64,000 nt of DNA from an uncultured Anaerolineae bacterium (GTDB lineage: Bacteria > Chloroflexota > Anaerolineae > Aggregatilineales > Phototrophicaceae), in the NCBI GenBank assembly GCA_937922795.1, contig CALAJK010000010.1:62001-126000 (forward strand), given 5' to 3'. The notes beneath the pieces were generated by a model, which worked only from the letters and a program-made list of their open reading frames with translations, was not told the origin of the DNA and ran no database searches. Made by a program: the position numbers and the translations under genes. Of this stretch, positions 27,877-35,763 are shown piece after piece; within the stretch, counting starts at the first letter, position 1, and each line of letters begins with the position of its first letter.

Positions 27877-28974
27877 CTAAACGATCGCTAGGCCGAGGAA
27901 GGTGGGGAAGCCTCGCCCGTTCCGCAGCCAGCGTTCGACTGGATACTCGCGGATGAACCCATAACCGCCTAGGATCTGCACGCCGTGATCGGTCACCTGC
28001 AGCGCCATACGCTCCGCGTATCGCTGCGCTTGGCAGGCCTCTCGCGTCGCGTCTTCGCCGCGGTCGAGCTTCCAGGCCGCCTCCCACACCATCAGGCGGG
28101 TCGCATCGATCTCGATCGCCATCTCGGCCAGCATGAAGGCGATCGCCTGGTTTTGAGCGATCGGTTTGCCGAACTGCACGCGCTGCTTGGCATAGTCGCG
28201 GGCATACTCGAACGACGCTCGCGCCACGCCGACCGCCAGCGCGCCCAGCGCCACCCGGCTGCGGTTCAGCAGCGTATCGTAGTTCATGCCGACCGCGCCG
28301 CCCAGCCGGGCTGAAATATCGACCGACACGTCCGAAAACTTCACCCGAAACGTCGGCAGCGCGCGCAGCCCCATCAGCAGCTCGCGTTTTTCGATCTGCA
28401 CGCCCGCCGCCTGGCCATCCACGATGTAGGCTTCTACCTGACCGGTCTCTGTGTTGCGGGCGTACACCAGCAGGTATTCCGCCTCGTCCGCCAGCGGCAC
28501 ACAGGCTTTGACGCCGTTCAGGATGACTTTGCTGCCGCTGACCGAGGCTGTGGTCTGAAGCTCATGTGGGTCGAAGAAGACGCCCGGCTCCAGCAGCGCC
28601 GCCGTGGCCGCCGGGAACGACTCCTCCAGGAACAGCGGCAGCAGGTTCTCGCGCTGCTCGGCCGTGCCGAACAAGACGACCGGATAGGCGAACAAGGCCG
28701 GCGTCAGCACGTGCATGGCCACCGACAGATCGCCGAACGCCAGCTCCTCAGCGGCCAGCGCCCCGGTGACGGCGCTCATCTCGCCGAAACCGCCCAGCTC
28801 TTCCGGGATGGCCGACGGGATCAGCCCGATCTGCCAGCCGGTCTTGACCACGTCCAGCGGCGGCGCGCTGGCTTCATCCGCGTCGTGCGCCACCGGGCGC
28901 ACATCTTTCACGGCATAGCGACGAATGGTCTCGATGAGCAACTGCTGTTCTTCGGTTGGGGTAAAAGACACCAT
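27877..28974 (-). CDS. Acyl-CoA dehydrogenase, second copy
   Basis: The 365-aa product has the acyl-CoA dehydrogenase fold: EEQQLLIETIRRYAVKDVRP, AAEELAFGDLSVAMHVL, LGALAVGVARASFEYARDYA, VQFGKPIAQNQAIAFMLAEM, and QILGGYGFIREYPVERWLRN. The usual DAxxxxIYEGTxxI catalytic end is replaced by RGFPTFLGLAIV, so the base is not the standard YEGT Glu. Such C-termini occur in a distinct ACAD subgroup; the acyl substrate may differ from that of the neighbouring enzyme. I start at ATG 28974, since upstream codons belong to the TIR remnant region. Confidence 0.88.
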   Translation of the reverse strand: MVSFTPTEEQQLLIETIRRYAVKDVRPVAHDADEASAPPLDVVKTGWQIGLIPSAIPEELGGFGEMSAVTGALAAEELAFGDLSVAMHVLTPALFAYPVVLFGTAEQRENLLPLFLEESFPAATAALLEPGVFFDPHELQTTASVSGSKVILNGVKACVPLADEAEYLLVYARNTETGQVEAYIVDGQAAGVQIEKRELLMGLRALPTFRVKFSDVSVDISARLGGAVGMNYDTLLNRSRVALGALAVGVARASFEYARDYAKQRVQFGKPIAQNQAIAFMLAEMAIEIDATRLMVWEAAWKLDRGEDATREACQAQRYAERMALQVTDHGVQILGGYGFIREYPVERWLRNGRGFPTFLGLAIV

Positions 28975-28997
28975 GTTGGAATTTCCCTTCAACTGCG

Positions 28998-29183
28998 CTA
29001 AATGACGAACACAACCGCCGACGAGGCCTCGATGCCTGCCTGAATCTCCGCCCACCAGTCAGTGGCGTAGGGGATATCGGCGAAATCTACCCATACATCC
29101 TGGCCGGCGGCCGTCAACGTCTGCACCAACCGTTCGACAAAAGGCTTGTCTCTGCGGGAATAGGAGATGAATACGTCAGGCAT
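28998..29183 (-). pseudogene. Truncated TIR-domain gene remnant
   Basis: The 61-residue ORF is the N-terminal half of a TIR domain: DVFISYSRRDKPFVERLVQ, then GQDVWVDFADIP, then WWAEIQAGIEASSAVVFVI, and then a stop. TIR domains run to about 130 residues, and the missing half would contain the catalytic Glu and the rest of the sheet. It sits in the 225-nt space between the SDR gene and the acyl-CoA dehydrogenase, so it is probably the scar of a TIR-effector gene inserted in, then deleted from, the fatty-acid operon. It is too short to be a functional NADase. Confidence 0.7.
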
Positions 29184-29198
29184 CGGGTTGTGTGCCGG

Positions 29199-30020
29199 CT
29201 ACATGCCGCCGGCCACCTCTAGCACCTGGCCGGACACGTAGTTCGACAGCTCGCTGGCGAAGAACAGCAGCGGCCCGGCCGCCTCTTCCACTGTGCCCGG
29301 CCGGCCGGCCGGGATCGCCATGAACAGCATCTGGCGGATGTTGTCAGGGATGCCCAGCTTGATACGCTTGCCGCCGCGCTCGGTGAAATCGCCCAGTTCA
29401 TCCGGCTGCGTCAGGCGCGTCTCGATGAACCCAAACGCCACCGCGTTCACCTGGATGTTGAACGGCCCCCATTCCCGGGCGAGGGTCTTCGTCAGGCCGA
29501 TGATGCCCGCCTTGCCCGCCGCATAGTTGGCCTGGCCGACGTTGCCGCGCGTGCCGGTGGTGCTGCTGATATTGATGATTTTACGCGCCTTGGCCGCCCC
29601 GGTCTGTTCTTTCTCTTGCTTGGCCGCCTCGCGCATGTAAGGCACGGCGGCGCGGATGAGCCGGAAAGGGGCTGTCAGGTGGATGGCCAGCATCGCCTCC
29701 CACTGTTCATCGCTCATCTTGTGGAACATGCCGTCCCAGGTGTAACCGGCATTGTTGACCAGGATGTCCAGGCCGCCGAAAGCGCTCACAGTCTGCGCTA
29801 CGAGGTTCTCGACGGCCGCCGTCTGGGTCACGTCCGCCGGAACGGCCAGCGCCGCGCCGCCCGCCGCCTGGATCGCCGCGGCCGTTTCCTCGGCTGGCGC
29901 TGGGTCGATGTCGCTGACCACCACCTTCGCCCCATGCGCCGCGTACAATTTCGCAGCGGCCGCGCCGATCCCGCGCCCGCTGCCCGTGATAATCGCCACT
30001 TTATCTTGCAAGAGTGCCAT
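29199..30020 (-). CDS. Short-chain dehydrogenase/reductase (FabG-like)
   Basis: The 273-aa SDR has the cofactor motif ITGSGRGIGAAAAKLYA, NNAG in DILVNNAGYTWDG, the catalytic Ser-Tyr-Lys (INISSTTGTRGNVGQANYAAGKAG), and the C-terminal SNYVSGQVLEVAGG typical of FabG/3-oxoacyl reductases. The Asp in VVVSDIDPAP after strand 2 suggests NAD(H) preference. In this operon it likely interconverts 3-hydroxyacyl- and 3-oxoacyl-CoA. AAAAGGTGAT precedes the start, and the AAGGTGATG string is repeated about 30 nt further upstream. Confidence 0.9.
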   Translation of the reverse strand: MALLQDKVAIITGSGRGIGAAAAKLYAAHGAKVVVSDIDPAPAEETAAAIQAAGGAALAVPADVTQTAAVENLVAQTVSAFGGLDILVNNAGYTWDGMFHKMSDEQWEAMLAIHLTAPFRLIRAAVPYMREAAKQEKEQTGAAKARKIINISSTTGTRGNVGQANYAAGKAGIIGLTKTLAREWGPFNIQVNAVAFGFIETRLTQPDELGDFTERGGKRIKLGIPDNIRQMLFMAIPAGRPGTVEEAAGPLLFFASELSNYVSGQVLEVAGGM

Positions 30021-30091
30021 TTTTCACATCACCTTTTAGATCATAATTCTAGTGTCATCACCTTACAGCCAATTTAACAGCGGCTGAGACT

Positions 30092-30733
30092 TCACGGGCG
30101 CAGCGCGCGCAGGAAGGTATCCGCCATCAACTCGGCGATCTCGTGCCCCTTCAACCGCCCAGATGGCCGATACCAGAGCCCTACCCAGTTGTGCGCCCCC
30201 AGGAAGGTCTTGGTGAAGATGCCCACGTCCACCGGGCGGAACTCGCCGCGCTCGATCCCCTCGCGCACGACCTGACGGAACAGCTCCTCGAACTGATCGC
30301 GCCGGGCGATCACCGCTTGCTGCCGCGCCACGAACTCCTCGTGCGCCGCTGTATCGCCGTTTCGATCCAGCTCAGACCGGCCGCCGACCAGCGACTTCAT
30401 CTCGAAAATCATGGCCGCCGCCACCGCCGTGTTCTGCGTCAAACTGACGATGTGCGCCGTGATCATCTGGCGCAGCTTGTCCGCGCTGGACAGGCGGCTG
30501 TGGACGATCGGCTCAATCTGGCCGATGATCTGTTCTAGACCGGCCTCCAGCACCGCCAGCAGCAGCGTGTCTTTATTGCGGAAATGATGATAGAGGCTGG
30601 CCGCCGTGAGGTTGACTTCGGCGGCGATATCCTTCATCGTGGTGGCCTCGTAGCCGTTGCGCTGCAGCACATCGGCTGCCGCCAGCAGAATGTCCTGCTT
30701 ATTGACCGATTGATCTGCCGGTTTGCGCGCCAC
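30092..30733 (-). CDS. TetR/AcrR-family regulator of the fatty-acid operon
   Basis: The 213-aa product has the TetR helix-turn-helix (residues about 14-60: ILLAAADVLQRNGYEATTMK, AEVNLTAASLYHHFRNKDTLL), followed by an all-helical ligand domain. It is the most upstream gene of the minus-strand beta-oxidation run, the usual arrangement for repressors released by acyl-CoA (FadR- or KstR-like). The ligand is inference. An inverted repeat ATAATC-N12-GATTAT lies 30-54 nt upstream and is the best operator candidate. Confidence 0.88.
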   Translation of the reverse strand: MARKPADQSVNKQDILLAAADVLQRNGYEATTMKDIAAEVNLTAASLYHHFRNKDTLLLAVLEAGLEQIIGQIEPIVHSRLSSADKLRQMITAHIVSLTQNTAVAAAMIFEMKSLVGGRSELDRNGDTAAHEEFVARQQAVIARRDQFEELFRQVVREGIERGEFRPVDVGIFTKTFLGAHNWVGLWYRPSGRLKGHEIAELMADTFLRALRP

Positions 30734-30763
30734 AGCGGTTCATCCTCTCAGCGGAGCGTCAAA

Positions 30764-30787
30764 ATAATCTAACGCACATTTGATTAT
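30764..30787. promoter_or_regulatory. Inverted repeat upstream of the TetR gene
   Basis: ATAATC (30764-30769) and GATTAT (30782-30787) form a perfect inverted repeat with a 12-nt spacer in an AT-rich stretch just before the regulator gene. It may be a TetR-type operator for autoregulation and operon control. Confidence 0.4.
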
Positions 30788-30826
30788 CGAATATCGCGCC
30801 GGCCTTGTCAAGCAGCGCGGCGCGTT

Positions 30827-31681
30827 TCAGCGTTGGTCAGCCGGGTAGTCCCGCCAGGAAAACTGCGCCCGGTAGCCCAGCACTTGCGCCGCCCGCGCGC
30901 TGCTCAACAGCGGCCAGTGGTCCGCGCCCGCCGCGCGTATCGCCGTCTGCGGGTAAAAGCGGCGCACCAGTTCAGCCGTCGGCGTCGGCATGAAGCTGTC
31001 TCCAGCTGCCGCGAAACAAACAGTGTGGCCGGCCGCGTTCGCTTCCAGCGCCAGGCGGCAGGCCAGGGCGGCGTCGCGGGCGTCGATATAGCTCCACAGG
31101 TTCGACGCCCCCGCCGCCGGGTCGTCCCACAGCGGCAGGATGTCGCGCCGGAACGTCTCTGGCGTGTGGATCCAGGGGAAGCGCAGGCTGATGGCCGTCA
31201 GGCCGCCGCGCCGAACGAACGCTTCGGCGATCTCCTCGCCGACGAACTTGGACAGGGCGTAGGCGTCCTGGGGCTGGCGCGGATGGTCTTCGTCAATCGG
31301 CACGTAGGCCGGCGCCAGCGGGCGGACAAAGAAGGGAAACCCCAGCACCGACACGCTGGAGGCATACACCACGCGCGGGATGTCCAGGGCGGCCGCCGCC
31401 TCGAACACGTTGTAGGCCGCCAGCGTGTTGACGCGAAACACCACCTGCGCCGGGTGAAACGTGGGCCGCGGGATGGCCGCCAGATGCACGACGGCGTCGG
31501 CGCCGGCCAGGCACTGGTACGTCTGGCCGAAGTCGGTCAGATCAGCCAAGCGATAGGGCGCGCCGCCCGCCGCCGGCGGCGCTTGATCCACATTGACCAC
31601 CTGGTAGCCATGCTCGGCCAGGTGCTGGACGACAGCCCGGCCGGTGTGCCCGCTGCCGCCGGTGACGACCACCGTTTTCAT
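30827..31681 (-). CDS. NAD-dependent epimerase/dehydratase family protein
   Basis: The 284-aa extended SDR begins MKTVVVTGGSGHTGRAVVQHL with the glycine-rich dinucleotide motif and continues with DAVVHLAAIPRP. It then has VVYASSVSVLGFPF and the catalytic YALSKFVGEEIAE (Tyr-x3-Lys). Later segments LRFPWIHTPETFRRD and NLWSYIDARDAALACRLAL match NAD-dependent sugar epimerases. The substrate is unknown. Start chosen at 31681 from the canonical N-terminus. It stands alone between the TetR gene and the divergent serB-like operon. Confidence 0.85.
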   Translation of the reverse strand: MKTVVVTGGSGHTGRAVVQHLAEHGYQVVNVDQAPPAAGGAPYRLADLTDFGQTYQCLAGADAVVHLAAIPRPTFHPAQVVFRVNTLAAYNVFEAAAALDIPRVVYASSVSVLGFPFFVRPLAPAYVPIDEDHPRQPQDAYALSKFVGEEIAEAFVRRGGLTAISLRFPWIHTPETFRRDILPLWDDPAAGASNLWSYIDARDAALACRLALEANAAGHTVCFAAAGDSFMPTPTAELVRRFYPQTAIRAAGADHWPLLSSARAAQVLGYRAQFSWRDYPADQR

Positions 31682-31814
31682 CGCCGCTCCTCTCCTGACA
31701 ACCGCCTGCGCCCACACCCCCCAAACCTCGACCGCCAAGCGTACCGCGCTCAGGGCGATAAGGCTATGGCCAGCCGGGACGCGCGGCCATCTGCGCCGCC
31801 GAGCTGTGCCGGGG

Positions 31815-31843
31815 TTCACAAACGGCGGCGGGCGCGGTACAAT
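31815..31843 (+). promoter_or_regulatory. Sigma-70-like promoter of the serB-like operon
   Basis: TTCACA, a 17-nt spacer and TACAAT (each 5/6 to consensus) lie 47 nt before the first gene of the 31.9-37.7 kb plus-strand run. Confidence 0.65.
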
Positions 31844-31889
31844 GCCCCCGTCTCAGCTCATCACACATATTCAGACTCGCTAAAACGAC

Positions 31890-32738
31890 ATGAACGATCT
31901 GCGTTGGACCAGTTTCGACCTGATCTTTTTCGACTGCGACAGCACGCTGTCGGCCATCGAAGGCATTGATGAGCTGGCGCGGCTGAAGGGCAAAGAATGG
32001 CGGGTGGGCGTGCTGACCGAGAAAGCCATGAATGGCGATCTCGATCTGGCCGAGGTTTACGGCAAGCGTCTGCGGGCCATTCGCCCGACGCGCGGCCAGC
32101 TCAAGGCGATCGAGGAACGCTACTGGGAGACGCTGGTCGCCGATGCCGCTCAGGTGATCGCGGCGCTGCGCTTCCTGGGCAAGCAGGTGTTCATCGTCAG
32201 CGGCGGCCTGGCCGAACCGGTGCGCGGCTTCGGCAAACGGCTGGGCGTCCCGCCGGAGAACATCCGCGCGGTCGAACTGGAGTACAACGAGCTGTCCGGC
32301 GACTGGTGGCGCTACTATCAGCCGGACACCCGCGCCCGCCAGACCTACCTGGACTATGATGAAGGCCCGCTGACCGTCTCCAGCGGCAAGCCGGCCATCA
32401 TCCAGGCGCTGGCAGCGGGCAAGCACGGGCGGCGGCTGATGATCGGCGACGGCGTCTCCGACCTGGCCGCGCGCAGCGTGGTCGATCTGTTCATCGGTTT
32501 CGGCGGCGTGATCGCCCGCCCGAAAGTCGAACAAGGGGCGGACGTCTTCATCCGCGCCCGATCGCTAGCGCCGGTGCTGCCGCTGGCCGCCGGGCCGGCG
32601 GGCTATGCGCGCGTGTTAGGCACGCCCTACCAGGCGGTCTTCAACCGCGGCATCGCGCTCGCGCGCGGCGACAGCGTCGCCTTCAAGGCCGATGACCTAC
32701 GGCTGGCCTTCCGCCAAGCATTTGAGGAGCAAGCATGA
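31890..32738 (+). CDS. Phosphoserine phosphatase-like HAD hydrolase (SerB-like)
   Basis: The 282-aa protein has every HAD phosphatase motif in SerB style: FFDCDSTLSAIEGIDELA (nucleophile Asp), FIVSGGLAEPVRGF (motif II Ser), SSGKPAII (Lys), and MIGDGVSDLAARSVVDLFIGFGG (motif IV Asp). SerB converts phosphoserine to serine. The 60 or so extra residues at the C-terminus (after VEQGADVFI) are beyond the usual SerB length. It heads a run that also holds a SerA-like gene, which supports serine metabolism; the next gene overlaps its stop by 4 nt. Confidence 0.82.
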   Translation: MNDLRWTSFDLIFFDCDSTLSAIEGIDELARLKGKEWRVGVLTEKAMNGDLDLAEVYGKRLRAIRPTRGQLKAIEERYWETLVADAAQVIAALRFLGKQVFIVSGGLAEPVRGFGKRLGVPPENIRAVELEYNELSGDWWRYYQPDTRARQTYLDYDEGPLTVSSGKPAIIQALAAGKHGRRLMIGDGVSDLAARSVVDLFIGFGGVIARPKVEQGADVFIRARSLAPVLPLAAGPAGYARVLGTPYQAVFNRGIALARGDSVAFKADDLRLAFRQAFEEQA

Positions 32739-33400
32739 CCTGGAAACCGCGCGCGATCATCTTCGACATGGACGGCCTGCTGGTCGACTCAGAAGACACG
32801 TGGGAGATGGCCGAAAACACCGTGCTGGCCGTGCGAGGCCGCCGCTACAGCCCCGGCGAACGGCACAAACTGCTGGGGCTGCGCGTCGATGAGTTCCTGG
32901 CGCGCTGGATCGAGCAGTTTCAACTGGACGACGCGCCGGACGTTCTGCGGCGCGAACTGATCGCCGAGGTGCTCAAACTCGTGCCTCACCATCCCCGGCC
33001 GCAGCCGGGCGCGCCCGAAATCCTGGCCTACGTCGCCCAGCGCCGGCTGCCCCGCGCCATCGCCTCGGCGTCGCCGCCGGAGGTCATCGAAGCGATCGTC
33101 TCCGGCCAAGGCTGGCAGGAGACGCTGCCGCTGCGCGTCTCAGCCGACAGCGTGCCGCGCGGCAAACCCGCCCCGGACGTGTATCTGGAGGCGGCGCGGC
33201 AGCTCGGCGTCGCCCCGGCGGACTGCCTGGCGCTGGAGGACAGCCCGAACGGCGCGCGCGCAGCCGTGGCGGCGGGCATGGTGTGCTTCGCCGTCCCCGA
33301 CCTGGCGCACACCGACCAGCGCGCCTTCCACGGCATCACCCGCCACGTGTTCGACAGCCTGCACGACGTGCTCGCGCGGCTGCAGGCGCTGGGGGTCTGA
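32735..33400 (+). CDS. HAD-IA hydrolase (beta-phosphoglucomutase-like)
   Basis: The 221-aa product has IFDMDGLLVDSEDTWEMAEN (nucleophile Asp and acid/base Asp), AIASASPPEVIEAI (motif II), RGKPAPDVYLEAARQLGV (Lys) and LALEDSPNGARAAVAAGM (motif IV). This is the HAD subfamily IA pattern of beta-phosphoglucomutase and phosphoglycolate phosphatase. The exact substrate is undetermined. It overlaps the serB-like gene by 4 nt and abuts the next gene with no gap, so the three are translationally linked. Confidence 0.88.
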   Translation: MTWKPRAIIFDMDGLLVDSEDTWEMAENTVLAVRGRRYSPGERHKLLGLRVDEFLARWIEQFQLDDAPDVLRRELIAEVLKLVPHHPRPQPGAPEILAYVAQRRLPRAIASASPPEVIEAIVSGQGWQETLPLRVSADSVPRGKPAPDVYLEAARQLGVAPADCLALEDSPNGARAAVAAGMVCFAVPDLAHTDQRAFHGITRHVFDSLHDVLARLQALGV

Positions 33401-34144
33401 ATGGGCGCCGCCGACTCTGAGCGGGCCAGCTTGAAGGCGCAGATCGCGGCCTGGCTGGTGCATCTCTACACCGCTTCAGGCGGGGTCGTCGGCATGTTCG
33501 CGCTGCTGGCGGCCGCCGGCGGCGAGGTGCGGCTGGCGTTCATCCTGCTGGGCGTCGCCGCCCTCATCGACGCCAGCGACGGCATCCTGGCGCGCCGCGT
33601 CCGCGTCGGCGCGGCACTGCCCCGCTTCAGCGGCACGCGGCTGGACGACGTGATTGACGTGCTGACGTTCGTCTGGGTGCCGGTGTTCATCATGGCCTCT
33701 CAGGATTTGCTGCCCCACCCGCTGTGGATCGCGGTGCCGGTGCTGGCGGCGCTGTACGCCTACGGCCAAGTGGACATGAAGACCGACGACGCCTTCTTCC
33801 TGGGGTTCCCCAGCTGCTGGAATTTGATCGCGCTGTATCTGTTCTGGCTGCGCCCAGAGCCAGCCGTGGCCGCGCTGGTGGTGGTCGTGCCGGGCGTCCT
33901 GTCGTTCGTGCCCACCCGCTACCTGTATCCCAGCAAAAACGCGCTGCTGTGGAAAACGTCGTGGACGCTCGGCCTGCTGTGGGCGGCGCTGGTGTTCTAC
34001 CTGCTCATGCAGCCCGCGCCCGATCTGCGCCTGGTCTGGCTGAGCCTGATCTACCCGGTCTATTATCTGGTCGCCAGCTTCATCGTTGACTGGAGGCTGC
34101 GGCAGATGAAGCGGCGCTCGCGTCTATCCGCCATCGGCGATTGA
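33401..34144 (+). CDS. pcs: CDP-alcohol phosphatidyltransferase, phosphatidylcholine synthase-like
   Basis: The 247-aa membrane protein has the CDP-alcohol phosphotransferase motif spread over DASDGILARRV, then PRFSGTRLDDVIDVLTFV (D-x2-DG-x2-AR-x8/9-G-x3-D-x3-D). Flanking signatures VHLYTASGGVVG near the N-terminus, MKTDDAFFLGFPSCWNL in the middle, and FVPTRYLYP are the ones I associate with bacterial phosphatidylcholine synthase (Pcs), which condenses choline with CDP-diacylglycerol. The alternative is a phosphatidylserine synthase (PssA), made attractive by the serB/serA neighbours, but the FxGFPxxWN segment favours Pcs. About eight membrane segments. The ATG immediately follows the HAD stop. 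Confidence 0.72.
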   Translation: MGAADSERASLKAQIAAWLVHLYTASGGVVGMFALLAAAGGEVRLAFILLGVAALIDASDGILARRVRVGAALPRFSGTRLDDVIDVLTFVWVPVFIMASQDLLPHPLWIAVPVLAALYAYGQVDMKTDDAFFLGFPSCWNLIALYLFWLRPEPAVAALVVVVPGVLSFVPTRYLYPSKNALLWKTSWTLGLLWAALVFYLLMQPAPDLRLVWLSLIYPVYYLVASFIVDWRLRQMKRRSRLSAIGD

Positions 34145-34161
34145 CGAGGTTCCAACAGGGT

Positions 34162-35763
34162 ATGTCGAAGTTTCATATTCTGGTCGCCACCGATCTCACT
34201 GAAGAAGGCCTGGCGCGGCTGCAGCAGGCGGAAGATGTGCAGGTTCAACTGGTCACGCCGTCCTTTCAGGCCGTGCGCGATGCGCTGCCGGCTGCCCACG
34301 CCATCATCATGCGGGAAGGCGTGTCGCTGGATCGCACGCTCATTCAGAGCGCGCCGCGCCTGCAAGTCATCGCCCGCGTCGGGACGGGCTTGAACGGCGT
34401 GGACATGGAGGCCGCCACCAGCCAGGGGGTGGTGGTGATGAACACGCCCGGCGTCAGCGCCATCGCCCACGCCGAACTGGCGGTGACGCTGATGCTGGCG
34501 CTCAGCCGCCGGCTGATCACCGCCCACGACAGCCTGCGCAATGGCTGGTGGCTGCTCGACCGCAAACGCCAGGCGGGCGTGCAGCTCTACGGCAAGACGT
34601 TGGGCATCGTCGGCCTGGGGCGCGTCGGGCGGGTGGTCGCGCAGCGCGGTGTGGCCTTCGGCATGACGGTGCTGGCCTGCGATCCGTACATCAGCGAGGA
34701 TCAGGTAGGCGACGAGCGGGTGACGCTGGTCGGCCTGCGCGAGCTGCTGCAGCGGAGCGATTTCGTCAGCCTGCATCTGCCGCTCACGGGCGAAACGCGC
34801 GGCCTGTTCAATGCCCAGCTCATTCGCCAGATGAAGCCCAGAGCGCGCCTGATCAACATCGCCCACGGCGCGATCTGGGACGAACACGCCGTCGCCCAGG
34901 CCGTCAAAGACGGCCATCTCGCGGGCGTGGCCACCGATACCTACCCGGAAGAGCCGCCCTACAACAGCCCGTTGATCGGTCTGGACAACGTCATCCACAC
35001 GCCGCGCATCGGCGACAACACAGTCGAGGCCAACACCGATCTGTCGCTGCAAATCATCGAGCAGGTGCTGGACGCGCTGCGCGGCCAGGACTACCGTAAC
35101 GTGGTCAACCTGCCCTTCATGCCGGGTCTAGACTTCGAGACCAGCCGCCCGTACCTGCGGCTGGCCGAGTGCATCGGCGCGCTGATCCACGCGCTGGCGC
35201 GCCACCCCGTGCGGCGGGTGGCAGTCGAGTACCGCGGCCCGGAGATGAGCGGCATCATCAAGCCGGTGGCGGTGGCGCTGCTCAAGGGGCTGCTCCGGCC
35301 GATGCAGGGCGACAAAGTCAACTACATCAATGCCCCAGTGCTGGCGGCCGAGCGCGGCATTCAGCTCACTCAGACCAAGGGCTTGATCACCAGCGAATAC
35401 ACCAACCTGGTGATGTGCAAGGTGACGCTGGAAGACGGCGACGACATCACCATGTCCGGGACACTGCTCGACCGCCAGGAGCCGTATATCGTCCAGATCA
35501 ACCAGTACCGCATGAACTTCGTGCCGGAAGGCCATCTGCTCATCATGGGCAGCTACGATCAGCCGGGCGTAATCGGGCGCGTGGGCATGTTGATGGCCAA
35601 CAACAACGTCAATATCGCCAGCTGGCACACGGGCCGCGCTGAACCGGGCGGCCAGACGCTGACGGTGCTGACGCTGGATGAGCCCGTGCCCGACGCGGTG
35701 CTGGACGAGCTGCGGCAGCTCGAATTCGTGCGCCATGCTCGCCAAGTTGAAATCCGCGTCTAG
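34162..35763 (+). CDS. serA: D-3-phosphoglycerate dehydrogenase-like protein (SerA family, full-length with ACT domain)
   Basis: The 533-aa product has the long SerA layout: substrate/NAD domains (VIARVGTGLNGVDMEAA, LGIVGLGRVGRVVAQRG, RLINIAHGAIWDE), an intervening domain (about 320-450), and a C-terminal ACT domain (LLIMGSYDQPGVIGRVGMLM, NNNVNIASWHTGRA). SerA oxidises 3-phosphoglycerate in serine synthesis. Unusually, the normal 'TPH-LG-S' segment holding the catalytic His reads HTPRIGDNT: Arg replaces His at residue 282, with a His two residues earlier. The catalytic Arg and Glu regions are kept. It is either divergent in activity or inactive. It overlaps the next gene. Confidence 0.85.
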   Translation: MSKFHILVATDLTEEGLARLQQAEDVQVQLVTPSFQAVRDALPAAHAIIMREGVSLDRTLIQSAPRLQVIARVGTGLNGVDMEAATSQGVVVMNTPGVSAIAHAELAVTLMLALSRRLITAHDSLRNGWWLLDRKRQAGVQLYGKTLGIVGLGRVGRVVAQRGVAFGMTVLACDPYISEDQVGDERVTLVGLRELLQRSDFVSLHLPLTGETRGLFNAQLIRQMKPRARLINIAHGAIWDEHAVAQAVKDGHLAGVATDTYPEEPPYNSPLIGLDNVIHTPRIGDNTVEANTDLSLQIIEQVLDALRGQDYRNVVNLPFMPGLDFETSRPYLRLAECIGALIHALARHPVRRVAVEYRGPEMSGIIKPVAVALLKGLLRPMQGDKVNYINAPVLAAERGIQLTQTKGLITSEYTNLVMCKVTLEDGDDITMSGTLLDRQEPYIVQINQYRMNFVPEGHLLIMGSYDQPGVIGRVGMLMANNNVNIASWHTGRAEPGGQTLTVLTLDEPVPDAVLDELRQLEFVRHARQVEIRV

